Position numbers and translations under genes: made by a program. Shown here piece by piece: positions 35,421-47,265 of a stretch of 64,000 nt of DNA (positions within the stretch are counted from its first letter, which is position 1; every line of letters begins with the position of its first letter). This DNA comes from Xenoacremonium recifei (Eukaryota; Ascomycota; Sordariomycetes; Hypocreales; Nectriaceae): assembly GCA_012184525.1 (NCBI GenBank), contig WOFQ01000050.1, positions 124,001 to 188,000 of the forward strand. Direction: 5' to 3'. A model generated the notes under the pieces. It did no database searches, was not told where the DNA came from, and worked only from the letters and a program-made list of their open reading frames with translations.

Positions 35421-36667
35421 TCTTCCGGTTCACAACCAACAAGGCACGGCAATGATGTAGGAATCTGGGTATATTGCCTAAGAGGCTCCGTGCCTTTATG
35501 TCAGAAGTAGAATGATAAGGTAAGGTAGAGAGTCTGAAGCACCAAGTTCTTTGAGCAATGGCATATGACGGGCCATGGACACGAATAAGTACAACACACC
35601 AAACACATACGGGATCTACAGGGGATACAAGTAGAGCTTGTGATTGACGCCTCTCACGCCTTATGCTGGGGTTTATCGTCTGGTCCAGTTATCATATGTC
35701 AACATCCCATGCACGCACGCCTAGGTTGTTCTCCCGGACCATCGCTCTCTCGGCTCGCTCTCGGTTCGCTATCGCGTAGCTCCCAAGGTCTCCAATTTTA
35801 TGACTTCAAACACTCCCTTGTATGCTTATGATCTTTTGAACTCAACTCTCGGAACTGCGGGAATGGCTTCACGGGTAAGATCCCTTCTCCTAATCGACTA
35901 GCTCTGGCTCCCGATTGAGTCGCCCGTTGGCCCTAGGCGGATGGATTTGGGGAAGATAGTGTCGCACGCTAAAAAGGTCTACTAAACAGGGAAGCCATCC
36001 GAGCGTAAGCATGCAGTTGATTTGGATGAAACCCATATCAAGGCAATGCAGGGATAGAGGGCCTACCGGATGTGAGATGCTCAACCCGTATCAGTCCACG
36101 TCGCGACGGGATCTACAATACTGCAGTTGTTACGACGCCGCTATCAGAAATACAAAAAGACTTCACAGGGATTCGTGCTTCGGCAATCATCAATACCATG
36201 ATCGGCACTTGGCTCAGTTACGGCTTGAGCGCTACTCTGCCGGGTTCTGCCCAAACCTCCCCAGCTGAATACAGGGGTTAGTGAAGATCGCAACCTGCCC
36301 ACTTCCTTTACTCCAGGTTTGGGGCGTGCCTCGGCCAAATAACGAGAGTGGTGACGGCTTCGTGTTCTCATCGATTGCGGTGATCTTCCGTCTGGCCTGT
36401 AAGCCGGAGTTGTTGCTCCCTGTCGGCCAACAAGCCTTGGACGAAATAAGCTATATTTGAGCTACGATGCTTATCAGCCGTGTAAGCGAATGAGTGGTGC
36501 TTGCGACCCCCCAAATGTGACCAGGTCAAACGCCTCCCCGTTTTGATGCGGAACTTCTGTCGTCTCTGTCAAACAGCATCATGAATGAAAAGGCCAGAAG
36601 TTCATTGATCGGTATCTAAGTTGTCTCCCGATTCCCCTGCTCAGTCCACAGCACCAACCCGCCATCA
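35421..36667. other. Bidirectional promoter region, PKS / FSH hydrolase
   Basis: 1.25 kb between the divergent start codons of the polyketide synthase and the FSH hydrolase. No gene is seen. Divergent sharing of a promoter region is typical of co-regulated cluster genes. Confidence 0.55.
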
Positions 36668-37595
36668 TGAAGGTCCTCTGTCTACACGGCGCACACAGCA
36701 ACGCCTCTGTAAGTAAACCATTTCTGGTGAATAGGTCCTGCCTTAAAACACATCAACTCATCATTGATCCTTAGAACTTTGAGGTGCAGCTTCGTCCCTT
36801 TGTTGATGCAGTTGGTATACAATCCGAGGCATTCGAGTTCAAATGGATAGATGGCGCATACGGCTCTACTCCTCCTCCCGGCTACGAGGATTACTTTGGG
36901 AAGCCGCCCTTGTATCGCCACATTAACTTTGACGGCACCAACGCAGTCGACGACATGCTCTGGAAGATCAGAGACATGGCCAAGGGACGCACGCCTGAGG
37001 ACTCAATGCGACAGCTAATATCTCAGCAAAAGCCTTTGAGTGCTCAATTAGTGAATTCCGCAATGGACAGACTCATCAAGGCCCTGGATGATGACCCTGA
37101 GATCGATGTGAGTAGGCCCAGATGGCCGGTGTTATGGCAATTGACTAACAGAGCAGGGTATTCTTGGGTACTCTGAGGGGGCCATGATGGCGTCGTCTCT
37201 CATCCTCGAAGAATGTCGCCGATTTGAGGAAGAAGGAAGGCCTAGACGGATCAAGGTCGGTTCTCCTACACCATTCTGCTATGGCCCAGCTAACCGTGCC
37301 GCAGTACGGCATCTTCTTTGGAGGCTGGCCTCCGGTGCGCCCCAACGGTGAAGTCGCTTCCTTTCAGCTGTCGGATGAATGCGAGGATGTCATCGACGTG
37401 CCGACGTTCCACATCATCGGGTGCAACGACCCCTACCTTCACGGTGCCTTATCGCTGTACAGCATGTGCGACGAAGACACGGCCACACTCTTTGATCATG
37501 GCAAGGGTCACACTGTTCCGCGAGATGCCAGGACCATTGAAGAGCTGGCAACAGCTGTGCAGTCTGTCTGGAGCAGAACGGAGATCTGTGCCTGA
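36668..37595 (+). CDS. FSH1-family serine hydrolase
   Basis: Four exons: 36668-36709, 36775-37107, 37157-37255 and 37305-37595, giving 254 residues. It is an alpha/beta hydrolase of the FSH family, starting MKVLCLHGAHSNAS. The triad is visible: Ser131 in LGYSEGA, Asp200 in GCNDPY and His227 in GKGHTVPR. Length fits the family (about 250). No signal peptide, so it is cytosolic. Relatives such as LovG act as stand-alone thioesterases that release chains from reducing polyketide synthases; its divergent position next to a synthase lacking a release domain makes that role likely here, but this is inference. Confidence 0.92.
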
Positions 37596-38570
37596 GTTGC
37601 ACTAGTACGGGCTCTTTGCATCGAGCACCCCGCCAAATGTCTCTGCCCTACCCGTTGTGCAGCTCGGCCTGTAACGTCGAATGATTCGTTGATTCGGGAT
37701 TTGTACCTTTCAGAAGCGTTGATATCCGTAAATAGCTCAATCAGCTTGATCAGCTACACATCATCCCAACACTTCTGCACAGCGAAGGTTCCAACCTGCA
37801 GAGGTCTGATGCATGCAACCCCAAGTGCCCAAGACCAAAAACACCTCAGAGGCGAATTGCTTTTGAATGGTCCAGTCGCTTGGCGGACTGGATGATCCGA
37901 CACGCTCTTTGCCATCCTTGTCGGGCTGTCGTCATAGGCAATTGAAGCTATCACCAGTGAAATGCCGATCTTCGTCCTCTGTCCCTGATTGCTTTGTTCC
38001 CAGCATGGATGTCCCCTATAGCGATACGTATGTGGCTGCTGGCGTCCCCCGCTGTAGCGCAGTAGTTCAACTGATCTAGCCAGGGGAGGGCCCGAGATCT
38101 ACCATGCCGATCCCCTAGAGACACAGCTTTCCAAGTTGGTGGCTCGCCCAGCCAACCCCAACTCGCCAGCTCGCCGGACGAGCGAACTAGGCCAGCTGTA
38201 AGCCCAGCGTAGCAGTGCCGAAACACCCGTCAATGAGCCGTTGGGACCCAACACGGGCACGGGCGAGCCTGGCTAAACGGCTGGGCCTCCCCGTTGGGAC
38301 AGTCACGCTAGAGGCGGGATTCGTTGCAAGGCAGACGCCCACACCACCGGCTGACTCTCACTCCGTAAAAGGAAGAGGAGGAGAGAAAGGGGAAGAGTGG
38401 ATTACTTCCGGCCTACGTCAGTCAATCCTTGTCGTTAGACGCCTCGGGGATGTTGTTCTCCCACATGTGCTATATATGGAGTGACAACCTCATTACCCCC
38501 AGATCGTAGTCTTGGCGTTGGCAATCACTCTGCATTCGACGCTGGTGTCTATCAATTTCTTTTCTTCGCC
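37596..38570. other. Intergenic between FSH hydrolase and cutinase
   Basis: About 1 kb without a supportable gene; the 3' part is GC-rich and is the presumed cutinase promoter. Confidence 0.55.
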
Positions 38571-39423
38571 ATGTATCGCACCGTCTGCAGAGCGATGCTC
38601 ACGCTGGCAGTCTGTGTCGCCCTAATGGCGCAGACTGTCTTCTCCTCATGTGCGACAGGTGTTCATCTCGTTATGGCCCGAGGTCAGGGTCCAGGCAGTA
38701 ATGTCAACGTCTTGTACCAGATTCAAGACGACATCGAAGAGCATATCCCTGGGTCAACCACATATGCTCTGCCATATGCCCATGGATCGTCCGATAAGAT
38801 GATGGCAGTTCACGATGGCGCTTTGATGATGCAGGCCTACGTCGAAAAGTACGTGGAGCTTTGTCCAGATTCCAAGATTATGCTGTTTGGATACTCTTTG
38901 GTTCGTGCATTCCCAGCCCATTCACTTGCGCGAATACTCACTCTCAACAGGGCGCTTGTCTGACCATGGATGCTATTTGCGGAACAAGCTCAGTTGGTCT
39001 GGACCCTGTTCTGGCAATTGACACCAAGTATACGGCAAATGGTATGTTTCATCAATTATGCGCGTTACCAGAGCGGAGCTGATGAGGCCAGTCATCGCCG
39101 TCATCGTCTATGGCGATGAAACTTACTTCCCCTTTATGCCTTGGGATCTGGGCAACTGCACAGTTGGCTCAGGTGTAAGTCATACGCCATCGCCCTTGAG
39201 ATCTTGATTGAAACTAACTGAGAACTAGCTGTTCCCTCGACTGGGTTCGGCTGTTACTTGCGAGCCATGGAAGGACGCTCTGCAGAGTTATTGCGATCAG
39301 GGCGACAACGAGTGCTGTATCGACGTTCCTCAAACTGACAACGCGGCCCATCACACGTACTTCGAAAAGTACGACAATGATGTAGTTGCATTTGTAAAAA
39401 AACGCCTTATTGAAACTTCTTGA
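38571..39423 (+). CDS. Secreted cutinase-family esterase (CE5)
   Basis: Four exons: 38571-38900, 38951-39041, 39092-39174 and 39229-39423, giving 232 residues. The ATG at 38571 is preferred over an upstream in-frame codon because it puts a hydrophobic signal peptide (residues about 8-26, MLTLAVCVALMAQ) at the N-terminus. The mature protein is a small alpha/beta esterase of the cutinase/acetylxylan esterase family. Ser109 sits in GYSLG, where most members have GYSQG. The Asp is in GDNECC and the His in HHTYFEKY. Several Cys could form the family disulfides. It would cleave cutin, acetylated polymers or other esters outside the cell. The donor after Ser-Leu (GTTCGT) is weak, but the junction restores the conserved GYSxGACL. 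Confidence 0.88.
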
Positions 39424-41635
39424 TTGGCTGAGTAAAGAGAGCTGGATCTTCTTTTCGCATGGTATAATGAATACATAATGGAAACATACTTCAGCACCGG
39501 GGCAATGACTTGGCAATAAACATTTAAGTTTAGTCACATGACCGTATATAGCCGTATAAGATAACTTCTTGGTACCATGGAACTGGGTTCAGACTACATT
39601 CAGGGACGATCCGACAATTAAGCACATTTTTGTCTCAGTATCAAAAGTCCAATCTGTTCCTTAAATGGTTTTCTAGTTTGATAGACATCAGCCTTTTCAC
39701 CAATTCTCATTATTTCGCCTTAGCATGCCATTTTCATTACTTTGTTTGCACTCACTTGACTCCCTCATGCGACTTCCAATCAAAGAAACTCTGCAGCTAT
39801 GTGTGCCTCAAGTCACGATGCCTCGTGATCCAACGCTAGAGCATCGAAAATGAATTGCAGTCCACGTCATCGGAAGATTATGTCCCCTTGGCAGGAGGAA
39901 AGTCCTCGCCCTAACAAAATATGTCGAAATAGATATCTCTCAATCCTTTTTAATTCAGGGTGCGAAGTCGAAGCCTTAACAAAGACTCGGCTATCCCAAA
40001 CAAGCAACCCAAAGTAGTAAAACATTCACGATGATCTAAGATTCCGACGCAGATCACACCTTCTTGCGTAAGGTCTCAGATCGAAACAACCGAAGCCTAT
40101 CATAGATCATGATCTGCAAATGCAAATGATACTTGTATTCTTTGGATACAAGGCCAAATTTCTTTCTACTCGGGTTTGAGCTTCTATTCCACGCCATGTC
40201 CATCGATCTTATAGAATGCGCGAAACCTAGCTTCACAAGTTGGGCTTGTCGTTGGTTCGAGCAATATCGGTCTCTATCAGATTCGAAACTTCATATACAA
40301 TTCAATTGAGTGGTCCACGGTCCGTGAGTGATGACGACATCTTGGCAGGAAACGTCATCGGGATTCGGGTGTGAATAAACTTATGGATCAAACGCAGGTG
40401 GATGTACACAAACATAACTCTATCTCCAAGGTTAAGAGCACCTGTGGTTGCTAAGTCTACAGCGATAAAAGACTGGATAGGATTGCAATTTTGGAGCAAC
40501 TCGTTCAGCGGCGTCACTAGATAAAAGCCTGCCTTATTCTCATTCGAGATTAATCGCACATGATGTTCAAATTGATACTCCAGGGTAGGTAAAAGCAATA
40601 CGAAGGTGGCGCAGCACCCGCGATGAGTCCACTCTACTCCATACGTCCCCATATTGAACCAGCATCCTCGATCCTGAAGCGAGGAAGTGTAATTCCACGT
40701 TGATTAAGCCAAGGACTTGGCCAATTTGCCGCTTCCCGTCGAGTCATGACGAACAACTGCACCAAGATCGGTCCCGACGGCAGGTTGGTGAGACACGACT
40801 GGTGACGAGTGAGACACAGGTCAACACGGCGGGTGGCTGGCTTGCCAAGCCTGACGGTGCGAAAATGCCAGCGGGAGCCGAAGCTGGGGGGCAAAACGCG
40901 CGTAGCATTGCAGTGTGCTGCTGAGGCCTCGTATCGGCAGATGAACGGGGGATTCTGGGCCTTGGTTGGTTGTCAGACTGGGCCGATGCATCCTGGTGCA
41001 GCATGTGTTGGCAGTGACCGGTCAGCACATGGAAAGCTCTTTGTGCTCACGAACGAGCTTGCTCTTTCATCACCATCGTCCCGCTCGCTCAAGATCGAAG
41101 ATTGCTTAGCTGCTTCTCTCCGCGATCCCCAGCTCTCGCGGGTCGACACGAGGGCTCATCACGCTACGGTTGTTTTGATCCTGCTATAATTGGAGCTGAT
41201 CTATGCCCACTCGGCACTAGAATCAAAACACTCCAGGCCTCTCGTGGGGCTCCGAGTTTTCCCCTGAATCACCTGCCCAATCAGCTTAATCCGTGCCTTG
41301 CAGTGGCTCGCATCACGTGCCGTAGCGCCGTGCCGGCAGACCCCCCCTAATCTGAGAGCATTCCAGTCATCCGTCATTCTTCCTTCTCTCTCCCAACCCG
41401 ATTTCCTAGCTTCAGCAGCCTTTTTCTTGGTCCTTTGTGGGCTCTGACATTCCTTATTCCTCGTCACTCTTTCAGCAGCGGGCTACCTTTAGTTCCCTCT
41501 TGCTAGGCTTCTTTCGACTTTTCTTTTCCCTCTCCTTTAAACCGACACTCGCTCTTTGTCGATCCTCGAACGACCGTATCACCAACTTCGTACCACTCGT
41601 TTTTACCCGTCGATTCCCGACGCGACCTAATCACC
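39424..41635. other. 2.2-kb intergenic region before the GH17 gene
   Basis: No supportable gene. A minus-strand frame at 40302-40652 has an ATG and 116 codons but no domain or conserved pattern that I recognise. The final 300 bases are strongly pyrimidine-rich (CT tracts), as in highly expressed fungal promoters and leaders. Confidence 0.5.
40302..40652 (-). CDS. Possible 116-aa orphan ORF
   Basis: An ATG-initiated frame of 116 codons ending at 40302. The translation has no signal peptide, no domain and no obvious codon bias. It may be a chance frame or the exon of an unrecognised gene. Listed only because the surrounding 2.2 kb is otherwise empty. Confidence 0.15.
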   Translation of the reverse strand: MGTYGVEWTHRGCCATFVLLLPTLEYQFEHHVRLISNENKAGFYLVTPLNELLQNCNPIQSFIAVDLATTGALNLGDRVMFVYIHLRLIHKFIHTRIPMTFPAKMSSSLTDRGPLN

Positions 41636-42943
41636 ATGCATCTGTCCGCCACTCTCGCCGCCAGCATTCTCGCTGTGGGCGCCTCTGCCTCCAACAACTA
41701 CCTGGGCTTCAACTCGGGTTCGACCAACGGTGATGGCAGCGCCAAGACTGCCGACGACTTCAAGTCCGAGTTCACGACTGCCCAGAACCTGAAGGGCGCC
41801 CCCGGCAACTTCAATGCCTTCCGTCTCTACACCAACATCCAGGGCGACACCACCTCGGACCCCAGCACTGCCTTCCAGGCTGCCATCGACACCAAGACCT
41901 ACCTCCTGCTCGGTGTCTGGGCCTCCGGCACCGACAACATCGACAACGAGATCACTGCCCTGAAGGCCGCTGTTACCCAGTACGGCTCGGACTTCACTGA
42001 CCTGGTCATTGGTGTGTCAATTGGTAGCGAGGATCTGTACCGAGACTCCGAGACCGGTATCGAGAACAACTCCGGCATTGGTAACAGCCCCGATGCCATT
42101 GTCGGCTTTGTCTCCGACTTCAAGAAGGCTTTCGCCAGCACTGCTCTGTCTAGCACCCCCATCGGTCACGTCGACACCTGGGAGACCTGGACTAACGGTT
42201 CCAACTCGGCTGTCATCGACGCCATCGACTGGCTCGGCGTGGATGAGTACCCCTACTACCAGAACGCCACTGGCAACTCCATCAAGAACTCCGGCCATCT
42301 CTTCGACGAGGCTTACAGCGCTGTCGTTGGTGCTGCCGGTGGCAAGGACGTCTGGGTCACTGAGACCGGCTGGCCCTACACTGGCCCCAACTGGGACGAG
42401 GCTGTCGCTAGCGTTGCCAACGCCAAGTACTACTGGGACGAGGTTGGCTGCCGTGTTCTCTTCAACAAGGTCCCTACCTTCTGGTACACCCTCCAGGACG
42501 ACAACTCGGACAATACCATGGAGTTTGGCATCACCGAGGACGGCGACACCACTCCCCGATTCAACCTGACCTGCCCTACCACCTTCGACACTGCCTCGAC
42601 CGCGACTGGCTCTGCCACCTCTGGCACTCCCTCTGCCACTGGCAAGAGCAAGACCAAGTCTGATGCCACCAGCACCGGCTTTGCCAGTGTCACCGCCTCC
42701 GGCACCGGCGCTGCTTCCACTGCCACTGCCACCGGCTCCAGCAGCTCTGGCTCCTCTGGCTCTGGTTCCAGCTCTGGTTCCGGCTCCAGCTCCGGTTCTG
42801 GCACCAGCGGCTCTTCTGCCTCCGGCACTGGCTCTGCTGCCTCTTCCACCAGCACCCCCGCCAAGGTCGACTCCGGCGCTGCGACCCTCAAGGTCTCGGC
42901 TGCCGCTTTCGCCGTTGTTGCCGGCGTCCTTGCCATGCTGTAA
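41636..42943 (+). CDS. GPI-anchored GH17 glucan endo-1,3-beta-glucosidase
   Basis: An intronless 435-residue frame. Residues 1-19 are a signal peptide ending ASA. Residues 20-315 are a GH17 barrel: proton donor Glu132 in GSEDLYR and nucleophile Glu243 in VTETGWPY. From about 320 to 405 follows a Ser/Thr/Gly-rich, probably O-glycosylated stalk, then a hydrophobic C-terminal tail (AAAFAVVAGVLAML) typical of GPI attachment signals. It therefore acts at the cell wall on beta-1,3-glucan, like EglC-type enzymes of Aspergillus. Third-position C bias and the CT-rich leader suggest high expression. Confidence 0.94.
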   Translation: MHLSATLAASILAVGASASNNYLGFNSGSTNGDGSAKTADDFKSEFTTAQNLKGAPGNFNAFRLYTNIQGDTTSDPSTAFQAAIDTKTYLLLGVWASGTDNIDNEITALKAAVTQYGSDFTDLVIGVSIGSEDLYRDSETGIENNSGIGNSPDAIVGFVSDFKKAFASTALSSTPIGHVDTWETWTNGSNSAVIDAIDWLGVDEYPYYQNATGNSIKNSGHLFDEAYSAVVGAAGGKDVWVTETGWPYTGPNWDEAVASVANAKYYWDEVGCRVLFNKVPTFWYTLQDDNSDNTMEFGITEDGDTTPRFNLTCPTTFDTASTATGSATSGTPSATGKSKTKSDATSTGFASVTASGTGAASTATATGSSSSGSSGSGSSSGSGSSSGSGTSGSSASGTGSAASSTSTPAKVDSGAATLKVSAAAFAVVAGVLAML

Positions 42944-43515
42944 GCTATGGGAATGCATTTAGGATCATTGTGTGCTCTTGTTCCCTTTGCGTTCTGCTTC
43001 GTGCAAGGTCTGCTTTTGGTATAATACGGATAGACAAGGATAGACTGACTGATGTAAATGTGTCATTGGCATTGTTCAATTTTGGAAAACTTGAATCAAA
43101 TTTTTTGCGCTGTCAGTTGTTATACACCACCGCTCGTGACTCTTCCGTTCGTACGTATTACATGACAGACACGTTGGTCAATATTATGAAGACTTGCTTT
43201 CGATCTGCTTTACCCTTTCGATACACCTGACTGCCCAATTGCCAGATAACATCCGCGTGCCTACACTCTACAGAGAATCACTGAAACCGTAATATACTTG
43301 GCTCAAAGCAAGAATCTACAGAGAGGCTAAGACCTGCCCTGTCCTGGAGCTGAAGCTTCACGGAGCTCTAAATCCACCACCTCGCAAAAACAAAAAAAAG
43401 ACGTTTAATCATCTCATCTGGAGAATGCTATATTACTGCGTCAAATAGGGGATGGAACAAAAAAGAACTCCAGAATGCTTTTTCTACTTGTAGTAGGTGA
43501 AAATGGCAAAAGACA
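42944..43515. other. Intergenic, 3' of GH17
   Basis: AT-rich sequence with no gene seen; holds the GH17 3' UTR and the downstream flank of the tRNA-Pro gene. Confidence 0.6.
43500..43503 (-). terminator. Pol III terminator of tRNA-Pro
   Basis: AAAA on the plus strand gives TTTT on the minus strand, 12 bases beyond the tRNA 3' end, a standard short stop for RNA polymerase III. Confidence 0.6.
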
Positions 43516-43606
43516 GGGTCTGGCCGGGGATTGAACCCGGGACCTCTCGCAAGCTATGCTGTAGGGTTTGCCCTAAGCGAGAATCATACCACTAGACCAC
43601 CAGACC
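43516..43606 (-). tRNA. tRNA-Pro (AGG) with intron
   Basis: 91 nt on the minus strand. The acceptor stem is GGTCTGG/CCAGACC. The T-arm carries GGTTCAATCC. The anticodon stem CTCGC/GCGAG encloses the loop TTAGGG..T with anticodon AGG. An intron of about 19 nt follows position 37, and its CCCT can pair with the anticodon AGGG, as in canonical archaeal/eukaryal pre-tRNA introns. The discriminator base is C, as usual for proline. Confidence 0.93.
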
Positions 43607-44383
43607 AAGCGACCATTGAGGATCTTGTTGCTGTTCGAAACTCTCAGAATAGTATCTTATATACTTCATTTAAAGTCCCTTCTCTCTATATGATGTTGCT
43701 TCAGACGCTTCTGCATATAATCAGGTATCATTCAAGATTCCTACGGCATTTTCTTCAAACCTCGTCTCCATAAACTGCTCTGTGAATCTGTTGTGCCACA
43801 GATGAAGAGTCAGCGACCAGGCAATCCTTGCTCGATTGTTCAGGCTGTAGAGAGCGAAATTTTTCAGGAATAGAGAAATGAGAACAAATGCTGCAGTACT
43901 GATAGAGCCTTGATCCTTGGATGCGCAGAATGGTCAATCCTTGTGAGGCTGAAAGTGGACGATTTGAACCTCAGGTCTGGACGGCATCTCTCGGGCAAAG
44001 CTCCCTCACAACTGAAAAACGAACTTGACACAATTCAACAACCTAAATATCGCTTAACAGCACAATAAATTGAGCCATATGGACTTGAGCATAGAATAGC
44101 AAGATAAAATATCCCTATCAGCGGTTCCTGGTGTATCAATACCGCCGAGTCCGTGGAGCCGCAACCCCGCCGCCATGGACGGCGTGGAGTCCGAAACTTT
44201 AGAAACAGGTCGATTGCCGAGAGATGCCACGGACATCTCGCGGTCGCGAGATGGACAGCGCGAGGGGCATTTGTAAGCAGGTAACGCGATTGTCCATGAC
44301 GAAATAAAGCTTGACTTTAGGCCCGTTGGCGATCTTTCACCTTGTTCCAGTCACCGAGATTTGCAATTCGTAGGACTTCAACC
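43607..44383. other. Intergenic between tRNA-Pro and epimerase gene
   Basis: No supportable gene in about 780 bases; the 3' part is the presumed promoter of the epimerase. Confidence 0.55.
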
Positions 44384-45705
44384 ATGGCTCCCAACATTCT
44401 CATCACGGGCGCGTCGGGGTATCTCGGTGGCACCGTCGCCGCTCAGCTCAAGGATGCTGATCTGCCGCCGCATGGGACGATATACGCTCTTATTCGAAAC
44501 GAAAGCCAAGCAGAGGCTGTGAAGAAGTACGGCCTGGAGCCATTGACCTTCGATGCCTACAGTGCGAGTGCTGTTGAAGAAACGATTTTGAGCCATGAGA
44601 TCTCGGTGGTCTTCTGGCTCATCGACGCCATGAAGCCAGATGCGCAGACGCATTTCATTGCGGCGCTGGCCAAATTGAAGGAGAAGAAAGGAATTGAGTG
44701 CCATTTCTTGCATGTAAGTAGTGGCAGGAGGCGTCTAGTAAGGACACCACAACTCACATCGGATAGACAAGTGGCGCGAAGCTCTTCTCGAACATGGCTG
44801 GGGCGCCAATTGATGGCCCCTTGCTGGATACCGATCCTGGACTATACGAGATACAGAAGAAGCAGCAGCCTGAAATTCCTCCATTGCAGAAGGTAACGAA
44901 ATGGGCATACAAGCATCAATGGCCAAGAAGCTAATGACGTGATTACTACAGGCTTTGGATGCAAACAATACCGTCATTGAGCTGGCGGAAAAGAATGGCG
45001 TCCGAGCTTACATCTTCGTACCGTGCATCGTTTGTAAGAGGCTCTTCATCAACGTTCACTGCTGCCATGGCTGACCGACTGGGTAGACGGCAAGGGCCAG
45101 GGCTTTGGGAACCCAATTTCCATCCAGACGGTCGCTATTGTAAAAGCGGCAAAGGCGGCAAAGCGAGTATATCGTGTAGACAAAGACCACCCTGTGAGAG
45201 AAGCCGATCTCTTCGATTGCACGAGAAACGACCTGTCTGACCTTCTCCGTAGACTTGGCCGGTCTCGCATGTTAGCGACACCGCTGGATTGTACGTCAGC
45301 ATTCTTCGCAGCATCCTAGCGGGCGAGAATCCGGACTATGGAAAGAAGGGTTACTACCTGGCATCATCGGGAAGTGTTGCATGGGACGACTTGTACGAAG
45401 CTGTAGCCAAAGCCCTGGCTAAGAAAGGAGTCATTGAGGATGCCACGGTCGACTTTGCGGATGATGCGACCCTAGAGAAAATGGCCGAAGGACTGGCTTC
45501 ACCAAAGCCATTGGTCCGTCTACAGCTGGGTGGATGGTAAGTCTTACCCGTCATTAGTCGAGTTGTTCAGATGCTAATTGATATTAGCTGCAAGTTTACG
45601 GCGAAGCATGGAGAAACTCTGGGGTGGAAGTCGAAGTACACGGCAGAGCACATACTCGAAGCAGCGGATGAGGAGGTTGAGCTGATCATTGAACACCTTA
45701 GGTGA
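44384..45705 (+). CDS. NAD-dependent epimerase/dehydratase family protein
   Basis: Six exons: 44384-44713, 44767-44892, 44952-45033, 45087-45193, 45253-45536 and 45588-45705, giving 348 residues. An extended short-chain dehydrogenase/reductase: MAPNILITGASGYLGG at the N-terminus is the Rossmann GxxGxxG dinucleotide motif, and later segments (TSGAKLFS, GVRAYIFVPCIVYGKGQGF, WPVSHVSDTAGLY) match the fungal NAD(P)-dependent epimerase/NmrA-like pattern. The usual YxxxK active site is not obvious, so it may bind NAD(P) without classical catalysis or act as a reductase. Cytosolic. Substrate unknown. Confidence 0.88.
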
Positions 45706-46629
45706 GCGAGAAGATTATGTGAGGTAAGAGCGAGGTAGCATATGAATTGTGTTGGCATGAAGATCGTCTCGTTCTCGTTCTCGCTCTGCATGTGAGAGAT
45801 ACTCTGTCACCTATCGAGCCGTACTACTGTGGCAACGCGTCCGTGTGATTGGAGTGTGGCTATGCTCGTCTTCCCCAAGCTCGAGCGGACCCAACGTGAA
45901 GATCAAGTGCGGCACAGCCGGCCCTCGAAATAACAATTTTCTCGCAGTATAGTTACTGAATAAGGCAATTTGCGATGTATAGACGAATTGAGCGTTCTTT
46001 GGTGATATGATAGGTTCGAAAGAAGAAGCCAGATAAGGAATAAGCAGCTCCTGGGCCATGCTTTGTCGCGATCCTTCGCACCCAATTTACAGCTGAGCGT
46101 TAAGCTTACCTGCTAGCGCAACCACAGCACGTCCAGAACGTTCTGTTTCCCTTCAGTGAGGCTTTCTCGCTGAACTTCTGCCACAAGCTCCGTTTCAACC
46201 CAGCCGTCCCGAATCCTATCGTTCAGCCGCTCCAACTCTAACGCCAATTGAAGCACGAGAGGATGTCTGAAGGATGGTTTGGCACCAGAGAATCAGCCTT
46301 GAGCCCCGCTGGCGTCTTGGCAGGTCAGCATGACGTTGCAAGGGTGCGATCGGCGCGACGCCAGGGACCTCCGTTACAGCCCAGGGCTGTGGTATCGTGG
46401 CGGGTGATTCGTCACAAGTTCCGAGTGATGCTATATCTGGAGTGCTAACGAATTGTCCTAGGGTTCTGGGAGGGAGCTCGGAGCTGTGTGACAGTGCTGA
46501 CGGTCCTGTTCCTTCAGCCTTATAAGGCCACGCACACCCCGATCCTCTGAACGCGGACATTTACTCGAAGCTCCTCAAGCTCTTCTCTTTTCTGTTTCTC
46601 GTTAAAATACCCCAGACCAATTCGCAACA
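45706..46629. other. Intergenic between epimerase and LOR-family gene
   Basis: About 0.9 kb without a supportable gene; contains the 3' UTR of the epimerase and the promoter of the following gene. Confidence 0.55.
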
Positions 46630-47265
46630 ATGGCTCTCCAACCCACTCCCCGCCAGATCGGCATCTTCAACAACTTCATCGCGCGCCAGCCTGAGACACT
46701 CGTCTTGCGCGAAAAGGTCCTTTCCCTCACTGGCGACAGCTTCGAGATCAAGCTCGCCAGCGGTCAGCCCATCCTGCGCATCGAGGGCAAGCTCATGTCC
46801 ATCTCTGGCCGCAAGTCCGTCTACGACATGCAAAATAACCACCTCTTCGACATTTGCAAGGAGCACTTCCACATCCACACTACCTTTGCGGTCGAAACGC
46901 CTCAGGGCGAGAAGATTATGGAGGTCAAGAGCAGCTTCAAGCGTTAGTGATTACTTAGTTCTACTATTCGTTCAATTACTAACGAGAACGCAGTGCTTGG
47001 ATCCAAGGCCACGGCTACCTTCACTTCCACCGGCGGCCAGGCCGAGTCCCTCACGATGAAGGGCAGCTGGACCGACTACAGCGCCGAGATCATCGATGAA
47101 ACCGGCGGCTTCACGGTCGGCCGAATCGATCGTAAGATCCTCAGCGGCCGTGACTTGATCTTCGGCCAGCAGACATACGCCCTGACGGTTGCGCCCGGTG
47201 TGGACATGGCGCTCATGGCTGCCATGTGCGTCTGCATGGATGAGAAGAACAACGAGGGTCGATAA
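46630..47265 (+). CDS. LURP-one-related (LOR, DUF567) protein
   Basis: Two exons, 46630-46942 and 46994-47265, giving 194 residues. The sequence fits the LOR/DUF567 family, which folds as a Tubby-like beta barrel around a central helix. Visible family traits are LVLREKVLSLTGDSFEIK near the start, ILRIEGKLMSISGRKSVYDM, then a basic/hydrophobic strand pattern and a C-terminal helix rich in Ala/Met (DMALMAAMCVCMDE). Length is typical (about 190-200). Possibly binds membrane lipid as Tubby-like proteins do; the fungal role is unknown. The start follows a short pyrimidine-rich leader. Confidence 0.88.

Noticed and set aside
38030..38100. Possible tRNA-like segment (gctgtagcgcagtagttcaa)
   Set aside because: Looked like a D-arm at first, but no matching acceptor stem or T-arm with GGTTCRA could be placed.
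42017..42958. 313-codon Gly/Ala-rich antisense frame opposite the GH17 gene
   Set aside because: Low-complexity translation arising from the Ser/Thr-rich stalk read backwards.
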